The notes under the pieces are model-generated. The model had not been told where the DNA came from. It ran no database searches and was given only the letters and a program-made list of their open reading frames with translations. The position numbers and the translations under genes were made by a program. Shown piece after piece: positions 57,918-64,000 of a stretch of 64,000 nucleotides of DNA. How positions within the stretch are numbered: the stretch's first letter is position 1; each line of letters opens with the position of its first letter. This stretch comes from Mycobacterium lentiflavum (GTDB lineage: Bacteria > Actinomycetota > Actinomycetes > Mycobacteriales > Mycobacteriaceae). The stretch lies in contig NZ_CP092423.2 in NCBI RefSeq assembly GCF_022374895.2, forward strand, positions 4,650,001-4,714,000. Direction: 5' to 3'.

Positions 57918-59405
57918 ATGTCGTTTCACGGTGACACCGCGGTCGTCGTGTTAGCGGCCGGGCCCGGCACCCGGATGCGCTCGGATACCCCCAAGGTGCT
58001 GCACGCCATCGCCGGCCGCAGCATGTTGTCGCACTCACTGCACGCGATCGCCAAGGTGGCACCGCAGCGGCTGGTCGTGGTGCTGGGCCACGAGCATCAG
58101 CGCATCGCCCCCATCGTGGCCGATCTCGCCGAGACCCTCGGCCGTCCGATCGACGTCGCCCTGCAGGACCGCCCCCGCGGCACCGGCCACGCCGCGCTCT
58201 GCGGCCTGTCCGCGCTGCCGCCGGACTACGCCGGCGTCGTCGTGATCACCTCGGGCGATACCCCGCTGCTGGACGCCGACACCCTGGCCGATCTGATCGC
58301 GTCCCACAACGCGGCGTCGGCGGCCGCGACGGTGCTGACCACCACGCTGCGTGATCCGTTCGGCTATGGCCGGATCCTGCGCACCCAGGACGACCCCCAG
58401 CCAGGCCAAGTGATGGCGATCGTCGAGGAGGCCGACGCATCCGACTCGCAACGCAAGATCGGCGAGGTCAACGCCGGTGTTTACGCCTTCGACGCCGCGG
58501 CGCTGCGCTCGGCGCTCGGCCGGCTGAGCTCCGATAACGCCCAGCAGGAGCTGTACCTGACCGACGTCATCGCGATCCTGCGCGGCGACGGCCGGCCCGT
58601 GCACGCCCGCCACGTCGACGACAGCGCGCTGGTGGCCGGGGTGAACAACCGCGTCCAGCTCGCGGCGCTGGGCGCCGAGCTGAACCGTCGCATCGTCGCC
58701 GCCCATCAGATGGCCGGCGTGACGGTGATCGATCCGGCCACCACCTGGATCGACGTCGACGTGACGATCGGCCGCGACACCGTCATCCACCCGGCAACCC
58801 AGCTGCTGGGCCGCACCCAGATCGGGGGCGGCTGCGTGGTCGGCCCCGACACCACGCTCACCGACGTCACCGTCGGCGACGGCACCTCGGTGATCCGCAC
58901 GCATGGCGACTCGGCGGTGATCGGCGGCGGCGCAACGGTCGGCCCGTACACCTACCTGCGGCCCGGCACGGTGCTGGGCGCCGAGGGCAAGCTCGGCGCC
59001 TTCGTCGAGGTCAAGAACTCCAACATCGGGACCGGCACCAAGGTGCCGCACTTGACCTACGTCGGCGACGCCGACATCGGCGAGCACAGCAACATCGGCG
59101 CCTCCAGCGTGTTCGTCAACTACGACGGTGAGACCAAACGGCGCACCACGGTCGGCTCACACGTCCGCACCGGCTCGGACACCATGTTCGTCGCACCGGT
59201 GACCGTCGGCGACGGCGCCTACACCGGGGCGGGCACCGTGTTGCGTGACGACGTGCCGCCGGGGGCGTTGGCGGTTTCCGCCGGTCCGCAACGCAACATC
59301 GAGAACTGGGTGCAACGCAAACGCCCAGGCAGTGCCGCCGCCCAGGCAGCGGACAAAGCCGCTCAGCAAGCTACGACGGCTGCTGGGCCGTCCGAATCCG
59401 AATAG
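57918..59405 (+). CDS. glmU: Bifunctional GlmU (uridyltransferase / glucosamine-1-phosphate acetyltransferase)
   Basis: 495 residues, same as M. tuberculosis. The N-terminal pyrophosphorylase domain has the LAAGPGTRMRSDTPKVLH loop and QDRPRGTGHA. The C-terminal left-handed beta-helix (~265-460) has hexapeptides and VNYDGETKRRTTVG. It makes UDP-GlcNAc for peptidoglycan and linker sugars. The Ala-rich C-terminal extension (AAAQAADKAAQQATT) is a mycobacterial feature. ATG 57918 after GAGGAGAGTCG. Followed by prsA after 102 bases. Confidence 0.97.
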   Translation: MSFHGDTAVVVLAAGPGTRMRSDTPKVLHAIAGRSMLSHSLHAIAKVAPQRLVVVLGHEHQRIAPIVADLAETLGRPIDVALQDRPRGTGHAALCGLSALPPDYAGVVVITSGDTPLLDADTLADLIASHNAASAAATVLTTTLRDPFGYGRILRTQDDPQPGQVMAIVEEADASDSQRKIGEVNAGVYAFDAAALRSALGRLSSDNAQQELYLTDVIAILRGDGRPVHARHVDDSALVAGVNNRVQLAALGAELNRRIVAAHQMAGVTVIDPATTWIDVDVTIGRDTVIHPATQLLGRTQIGGGCVVGPDTTLTDVTVGDGTSVIRTHGDSAVIGGGATVGPYTYLRPGTVLGAEGKLGAFVEVKNSNIGTGTKVPHLTYVGDADIGEHSNIGASSVFVNYDGETKRRTTVGSHVRTGSDTMFVAPVTVGDGAYTGAGTVLRDDVPPGALAVSAGPQRNIENWVQRKRPGSAAAQAADKAAQQATTAAGPSESE

Positions 59406-59507
59406 ACACCATGAATTTGGTGCCTGGCAACCCGGCCGTCCTTCCGTACCATTCGCTACGTACGATGGGCATTTCCAATTTCGATCCCGAACGGCGAGGG
59501 CAGCACG

Positions 59508-60488
59508 GTGAGCCACGACTGGACCGATAACCGCAAAAATCTGATGCTGTTCTCCGGCCGGGCGCACCCCGAGCTGGCCGAGCAGGTCGCCAAGGAACTC
59601 GACGTCCACGTCACCGCGCAGACGGCGCGAGAGTTCGCCAACGGCGAGATCTTCGTGCGCTTCCACGAGTCGGTGCGCGGGTGCGACGCCTTCGTGCTGC
59701 AGTCGAACCCGGCGCCGGTGAACAACTGGCTGATGGAACAGCTGATCATGATCGACGCGCTCAAGCGCGGCAGTGCCAAGCGGATCACCGCCGTCATGCC
59801 GTTCTATCCCTACGCCCGCCAGGACAAGAAGCATCGCGGCCGCGAGCCAATCTCGGCCCGGCTGGTCGCTGACCTGCTCAAGACCGCGGGGGCCGACCGG
59901 ATCGTGACCGTCGACCTGCACACCGACCAGATCCAGGGCTTCTTCGACGGGCCCGTCGACCACATGCGCGGCCAGACCCTGCTCACCACCTACATCAAGG
60001 ACAACTACCCCGACGGCAATATGGTCGTGGTCTCCCCGGACTCCGGCCGGGTGCGCATCGCCGAGAAGTGGGCCGATTCGCTGGGTGGCGTCCCGCTGGC
60101 CTTCATCCACAAGACCCGCGACCCGCGGGTGCCCAACCAGGTGGTTTCCAACCGCGTCGTCGGTGAGGTCGAGGGGCGCACCTGCGTACTGATCGACGAC
60201 ATGATCGACACCGGCGGCACGATCGCCGGCGCGGTGAACCTGCTGCGCTCCGACGGTGCCAGCGACGTGATCGTGGCGGCCACCCACGGTGTGCTGTCGG
60301 AGCCGGCCGCCGAGCGGCTGGCCTCCTGCGGTGCCCGCGAGGTCATCGTCACGAATACGCTGCCGATCGGCGAGGAGAAGCGCTTTCCTCAGCTAACGGT
60401 ATTGTCGATCGCGCCGTTGCTGGCCAGCACGATTCGTGCCGTCTTCGAAAATGGTTCTGTCACAGGACTATTCGACGGAGACGCCTAG
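59508..60488 (+). CDS. prsA: Ribose-phosphate pyrophosphokinase
   Basis: 326 residues from GTG 59508. PRPP synthase motifs: FANGEIFVRFHESVRG, FPYARQDKKHRGREPIS-type (here FYPYARQDKKHRGREPIS), and the PRPP-binding loop CVLIDDMIDTGGTIAGA. It makes PRPP for nucleotides, histidine and, in mycobacteria, decaprenyl-phosphoryl-arabinose. The stop is directly abutted by the arsC-like ATG. Confidence 0.97.
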   Translation: MSHDWTDNRKNLMLFSGRAHPELAEQVAKELDVHVTAQTAREFANGEIFVRFHESVRGCDAFVLQSNPAPVNNWLMEQLIMIDALKRGSAKRITAVMPFYPYARQDKKHRGREPISARLVADLLKTAGADRIVTVDLHTDQIQGFFDGPVDHMRGQTLLTTYIKDNYPDGNMVVVSPDSGRVRIAEKWADSLGGVPLAFIHKTRDPRVPNQVVSNRVVGEVEGRTCVLIDDMIDTGGTIAGAVNLLRSDGASDVIVAATHGVLSEPAAERLASCGAREVIVTNTLPIGEEKRFPQLTVLSIAPLLASTIRAVFENGSVTGLFDGDA

Positions 60489-60836
60489 ATGGCTGCGGAG
60501 GCTGTCATCTACCACAATCCCAAGTGCAGCACCTCGCGCAAGACGCTGGACTTGTTGCGGGACAACGGTTTAGAGCCAGAAATTGTTCAGTACCTGAAGA
60601 CTCCGCCGTCCCGCGCCGAACTGGAGAAGATGATCCGCGACGCGGGTATCGACGTACGCGCCGCGGTGCGTAAGCGTGAATCGCTGTATGCCGAACTAAG
60701 CCTCGTCGACGCGACCGACGATCAGTTGCTCGACGCGATGGCCGAACATCCCATCCTGATCGAGCGCCCGTTCGTCGTGACGGCCAAGGGCACCCGGCTG
60801 GCCCGTCCGATCGACGCGGTCCACGAGATTCTGTGA
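60489..60836 (+). CDS. Arsenate reductase (ArsC, glutaredoxin-type) family protein
   Basis: 115 residues. The redox cysteine is in NPKCSTSRKTL (C13), with the conserved RKRE..Y and ERPFVVTAKGTRLARP segments of the ArsC/Spx fold. It may reduce arsenate or simply be an ArsC-like redox protein. The ATG directly follows the prsA stop (TAG-ATG) and its own stop overlaps the lpqT start (GTGA), so it is embedded in the operon. I do not recall it at this position in M. tuberculosis. Confidence 0.87.
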   Translation: MAAEAVIYHNPKCSTSRKTLDLLRDNGLEPEIVQYLKTPPSRAELEKMIRDAGIDVRAAVRKRESLYAELSLVDATDDQLLDAMAEHPILIERPFVVTAKGTRLARPIDAVHEIL

Positions 60837-61483
60837 GACGGCACGCGGCCGCTGCCATCATTACCGCGCTGACGATCGCCGCGGTCGCTTGTGGGCCGAA
60901 AGCTCCTGACTACTCGACGGTTTGGACGACGAGTACGACGGCGACGGCTACCACCACGGTCGAGAAACCGGTTCCGTTGTCGCAGTATCTGAACAGCATC
61001 GGCGTGACGGGCAAGCAGGTGGCGCCGAGTGCCCTGACCGATCTGGTGGTGTCGATACCGACACCACCGGGCTGGTCGCCGTTCACGGATCCGCATATCA
61101 CGCCCGAGACGGTGATCTTGGCCAAGGGCAAGAAGTATCCGACCGCGCGTCTGGTGGTGTTCGCCCTCAACGGAAACTTCGACCCGGAGCAGGTCATCAA
61201 GCACGGCAACGACGATGCCCAATTGTTCGAGAACTTCAAGCAATTGGACTCCTCGATGGAGCCCTACAACGGCTTTCCCTCGGCGATGATCCAGGGCAGC
61301 TATAACGGCGACAACGGTACCCGGCTGCACAGTTGGAACCGCATCGTGCTGCCGACCGGGTCGCCGCCGGCCAAGCAGCGCTACTTCGTTCAGCTCACGA
61401 TCACCGGCCTGGCCGACCAGGCTGCCGCGCAGTCGAGCGACATCGACACGATCATCCACGGATTCGTGGTCGCCGCTAAGTGA
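60833..61483 (+). CDS. lpqT: Lipoprotein LpqT
   Basis: 216 residues from GTG 60833. Signal peptide with lipobox AVAC, lipidated C20, then a Thr-rich linker (STTATATTTVE). The LpqN/LpqT-family domain (PPGWSPFTDPHI, AMIQGSYNGDN, YFVQLTITGLADQA) is a fold known for binding mycolate-related enzymes and lipids at the cell surface. Coupled to the arsC-like gene by a 4-base overlap. Confidence 0.92.
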   Translation: MRRHAAAAIITALTIAAVACGPKAPDYSTVWTTSTTATATTTVEKPVPLSQYLNSIGVTGKQVAPSALTDLVVSIPTPPGWSPFTDPHITPETVILAKGKKYPTARLVVFALNGNFDPEQVIKHGNDDAQLFENFKQLDSSMEPYNGFPSAMIQGSYNGDNGTRLHSWNRIVLPTGSPPAKQRYFVQLTITGLADQAAAQSSDIDTIIHGFVVAAK

Positions 61484-61527
61484 TCGGGCACTAGCCAAGC
61501 CGGAGCGGTTCACTAGGGTTGTCACTC

Positions 61528-62397
61528 ATGACTGACTTGACCGCCGCCGATCTGCCGTCATTCGCCGGACGCACCGTGATTGTCACCGGTGCCAACAGTG
61601 GGCTGGGGGCGATCACCGCACGCGAGCTGGCCCGGGTCGGCGCGACGGTCGTCATGGCCGTCCGCGACCCGCGCAAGGGTGAGAAGGCCGCTCGTGACAT
61701 GCGTGGCCAGGTCGAGGTGCGGCAACTCGATCTGCAGGCGCTGGCGTCGATTCACCTGTTCGCCGAGGGCGTCGACAAGGCCGACGTGCTGATCAACAAC
61801 GCCGGCATCATGGCCGCCCCGTTCGCCCTGACCGCCGACGGCTTCGAGAGCCAGATGGGCACCAACCACTTCGGTCATTTCGCGCTGACCAATCTGCTGC
61901 TCCCCAAGCTGACCGACCGGGTGGTGACGCTGACGTCGATGGCGCACTGGCCCGGCCGGATCGACTTCGACGACATCAACTGGAAGAACCGGCGCTATTC
62001 GCCCTGGCTGGCCTACAGCCAGTCGAAGCTGGCCAACCTGCTGTTCACCAGTGAGCTGCAGCGCCGGCTCAAGCTGGCGGGTTCACCGCTGCGCTCCCTG
62101 GCGGCCCATCCCGGTTACTCGCACACGAACTTGCAGGGCGCCACGGGCCGCAGGCTGGGCGACGCGATGATGTCGGCAGTGACCCGGGTGGTTGCCACCA
62201 GCCCCGAGTTCGGCGCGCAGCAAACGCTGTACGCGGCGTCGCAGGACCTGCCCGGCGACACGTTCATCGGCCCCAAGTTCGGCTGGATCGGCCGAACCCA
62301 GCCCGTCAGCCGTAGCCGCCATGCCCAGGATCCGACCATCGCGACCGCGCTCTGGGAGGTCTCCGAACAGCTCACCAGCACCAAATTTCCGCTCTGA
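61528..62397 (+). CDS. Short-chain dehydrogenase/reductase
   Basis: 289 residues from ATG 61528. Rossmann nucleotide motif TGANSGLG, NNAGIM, and catalytic S...YxxxK in TSMAH and AYSQSKLAN. Retinol-dehydrogenase-like SDR (often annotated as protochlorophyllide reductase-like), probably NADP(H)-dependent. Substrate unknown. An in-frame TTG three codons upstream is less likely. It lies between lpqT and rplY. Confidence 0.9.
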   Translation: MTDLTAADLPSFAGRTVIVTGANSGLGAITARELARVGATVVMAVRDPRKGEKAARDMRGQVEVRQLDLQALASIHLFAEGVDKADVLINNAGIMAAPFALTADGFESQMGTNHFGHFALTNLLLPKLTDRVVTLTSMAHWPGRIDFDDINWKNRRYSPWLAYSQSKLANLLFTSELQRRLKLAGSPLRSLAAHPGYSHTNLQGATGRRLGDAMMSAVTRVVATSPEFGAQQTLYAASQDLPGDTFIGPKFGWIGRTQPVSRSRHAQDPTIATALWEVSEQLTSTKFPL

Positions 62398-62539
62398 GGT
62401 GCCGATGCGCTACCCTGGCCGGGCGTCACGGCGAGGGTGACAGGCTTCGAGCCAGCACCGTTATCGACGGAGACCGACATTTGTCGCGACCCTAGCCGTG
62501 CCTGAAAAACTTCGGTACCGAGCACACAGGAGCGACACG

Positions 62540-63199
62540 ATGGCTAAAAAGTCGGCAGTCAACCAAATCACCGCCACGGTGCGAGCCGAGACCGGCAAGG
62601 GCGCCTCCCGGCGGGCGCGCCGCGACGGCAAGATTCCCGCCGTCCTGTACGGCCACGGCGCCGACCCGCAGCACCTCGAGTTGCCCGGGCGCGAGTTCGC
62701 GGCCGTGCTGCGCCACTCCGGCACCAACGCGGTGCTGACCCTGGACATCGCCGGTAAGGAGCAGTTCGCGCTGACCAAGGTGCTCGATATCCACCCGATT
62801 CGCCGCAGCATTCAGCACGCCGACCTGCTGGTCGTGCGTCGCGGCGAGAAGGTGACCGTCGAGGTCACCGTCGTGATCGAGGGCGAGGCCGGACCCGACA
62901 CCCTGGTCACCCAGGAGACCAACACCATCGAGATCGAGGCCGAGGCCCTGTCGATTCCCGAGCAGCTGACGGTGTCGGTCGAAGACGCCCCGCCCGGCAC
63001 CCAGTTCACCGCCGGCCAGATCGCGCTGCCGTCGGGCGTCACCCTGGTCTCCGACCCGGACATGCTGGTGGTCAACGTCGTGAACGCGCCGACCGCCGCC
63101 GACCTCGAGGAAGAGGGCGCGGGCGAGACCGGCGAGGCCGCCGGGGCCACCGAGGAAGAGGCGGGCGAGGCCGAGGCCTCCGACGAAGAGTCCGAGTAG
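62540..63199 (+). CDS. rplY: 50S ribosomal protein L25 (general stress protein CTC type)
   Basis: 219 residues from ATG 62540, with CAGGAG ~8 bases upstream. N-terminal 5S-rRNA-binding L25 domain (GKGASRRARRDGKIPAVLYGHG), C-terminal TL5/CTC beta domain, and a ~35-residue tail of Glu/Ala. The longer frame to 62498 is rejected. Followed by pth 12 bases later. Confidence 0.96.
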   Translation: MAKKSAVNQITATVRAETGKGASRRARRDGKIPAVLYGHGADPQHLELPGREFAAVLRHSGTNAVLTLDIAGKEQFALTKVLDIHPIRRSIQHADLLVVRRGEKVTVEVTVVIEGEAGPDTLVTQETNTIEIEAEALSIPEQLTVSVEDAPPGTQFTAGQIALPSGVTLVSDPDMLVVNVVNAPTAADLEEEGAGETGEAAGATEEEAGEAEASDEESE

Positions 63200-63211
63200 G
63201 CGGCCGTCGAC

Positions 63212-63787
63212 GTGGCCGATCCTCTTTTGGTGGTCGGCCTGGGCAATCCCGGAGACAACTACGCCCGCACCCGGCACAACCTCGGGTTCATGGTTGCCGA
63301 CCTACTCGCCGCGCGACTGGGCTCAAAATTCAAGGTGCACAAGCGCTCCGGCGCCGAAGTGGTCAGCGGCCGGCTCGCCGGGCACTCGGTGCTGCTGGCC
63401 AAGCCGCGCTGCTACATGAACGAGTCCGGCCGCCAGGTCGGCCCGCTGGCCAAGTTCTACTCCGTGGCGCCGGCCGACATCATCGTCGTCCACGACGAAC
63501 TTGACCTCGACTTCGGTCGCATCCGGCTCAAGCTCGGCGGCGGCGAAGGCGGCCACAACGGGCTGCGTTCGGTGGCCTCGGCACTGGGCACCAAGGACTT
63601 TCAGCGGGTGCGCATCGGGATCGGTCGTCCGCCCGGACGCAAGGACCCGGCGGCGTTCGTGCTGGAGAATTTCACCGCCGGCGAGCGGCCCGAAGTCCCG
63701 ACGATCTGCGAGCAGGCCGCCGACGCCACCGAGCTGCTGATCGAACTGGGGTTGGAGCCCGCGCAGAACCGCGTGCACGCCTGGTAA
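63212..63787 (+). CDS. pth: Peptidyl-tRNA hydrolase
   Basis: 191 residues from GTG 63212. Catalytic His in NYARTRHNLGFMVAD, KPRCYMNESG, VVHDELDLDFGRIRLKLGGGEGGHNGLRS. It releases tRNA from prematurely terminated peptidyl-tRNA. Forms a translation-related pair with rplY, as in M. tuberculosis. Confidence 0.97.
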   Translation: MADPLLVVGLGNPGDNYARTRHNLGFMVADLLAARLGSKFKVHKRSGAEVVSGRLAGHSVLLAKPRCYMNESGRQVGPLAKFYSVAPADIIVVHDELDLDFGRIRLKLGGGEGGHNGLRSVASALGTKDFQRVRIGIGRPPGRKDPAAFVLENFTAGERPEVPTICEQAADATELLIELGLEPAQNRVHAW

Positions 63788-63794
63788 TTCACGT

Positions 63795-63872
63795 TCAGTG
63801 CGCGTCCGAGGGTGACACTGCTCGGCGTGTCTCGAAAAGTCCGGGGCCGTCAGCGCACACTCGACCGCGTCG
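63795..63872. repeat. Degenerate palindromic repeat, copy C (reverse orientation)
   Basis: Read on the minus strand, the order GAGTGTGCGCT, CGAGACACGCCG, GGACGCGCACTGAACG matches the layout of the copy at 45.06-45.13 kb, with several mismatches. An internal palindrome GACAC...GTGTC is at 63814-63831. It sits in the gap between convergent pth and the acyl-CoA synthetase gene. Confidence 0.5.
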
Positions 63873-63882
63873 ACGGAAACCG

Positions 63883-64000
63883 CTACCCAGTGACCAGAGT
63901 GACGGAGGTGGATCGGCGCAGCTTGCCCGACGGCGTCTTCGGGATGGTGCCCGGACCGAGCACCACGACGTTGCGGGGCCGCATGTCGACCTCTTTGAGC
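63883..64000 (-). CDS. Acyl-CoA synthetase C-terminus (Pks16/FadD-like), cut by window edge
   Basis: Only the last ~39 codons are in the window; stop TAG is at 63883-63885. The reading LKEVDMRPRNVVVLGPGTI is followed by PKTPSGKLRR, the terminal ANL-superfamily motif containing the catalytic lysine. Position after pth matches Rv1013 (pks16), a fatty-acid AMP/CoA ligase-like protein. Which subtype it is cannot be told from this fragment. Confidence 0.85.
   Translation of the reverse strand, partial: LKEVDMRPRNVVVLGPGTIPKTPSGKLRRSTSVTLVTG

Overview
The window is high-GC chromosomal DNA from a slow-growing-type Mycobacterium outside, but close to, the M. tuberculosis complex. Evidence is the PE/PPE/Esx cluster, the Lpq lipoproteins, the trcRS and kdp loci, and a gene order that follows M. 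tuberculosis from Rv1081c (left edge) down to Rv1013 (right edge), inverted in this orientation. No insertion sequence, CRISPR array, rRNA operon or prophage was seen. Comparisons with M. tuberculosis rest on remembered gene order and lengths, not on an alignment.

Region by region. 1-8155: DUF4307 protein, GreA, transsulfuration enzymes (MetB, Cbs) around the proline-rich antigen Pra, LipU esterase, a GDSL esterase and the thiolase FadA3. 8156-9189: a convergent gap with a palindromic repeat and a strong terminator, then a Bax-inhibitor-like membrane protein. 9450-13092: two crotonases (EchA9, EchA8) and an intramembrane alpha/beta hydrolase. 13089-17635: cysteine dioxygenase and rhodanese, LpqV, two convergent patatins and a class II amidotransferase. 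17722-21796: FadD14, the Rv1057-type beta-propeller with an unusually AT-rich upstream region, and a DUF427 protein. 21804-28237: a block I do not recall at this place in M. tuberculosis (dienelactone hydrolase, phytase-like lipoprotein, membrane protein, two methyltransferases, a DUF732 secreted protein), ending at a tRNA-Leu. 28756-31688: PE, PPE and two Esx proteins. 31950-36494: TrcR/TrcS two-component system and two membrane proteins.

36787-45032 is a compact co-directional kdp operon (a 27-codon small ORF, kdpF, A, B, C, D, E) for high-affinity K+ uptake, with overlapping or near-abutting cistrons. In M. tuberculosis kdpDE is divergent from kdpFABC, so the layout differs. 45144-54596 (minus strand) carries ppx2, DUF501, divIC, eno, lpqU, mazG and mfd. 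54717-56859 holds a diaminopimelate-decarboxylase homologue and an ICMT-like membrane methyltransferase. 56894-63787 holds a TetR regulator, tRNA-Gln, glmU, prsA, an ArsC-like protein, lpqT, an SDR, rplY and pth. The right edge has the C-terminus of a Pks16-type acyl-CoA synthetase.

The most interesting non-coding signal is a family of hairpin repeats with a shared core (CGACACGCCGGG in the two good copies) sitting in three separate gaps between convergent genes. Other points of interest are the kdp micro-ORF, an enlarged KdpC with a four-cysteine insert, the dyad-rich island upstream of the Rv1057 homologue (a known TrcR/MprA target in M. tuberculosis), a tRNA-Leu(UAA) with a short variable arm, and a PE/PPE pair sharing a C-terminal tail.
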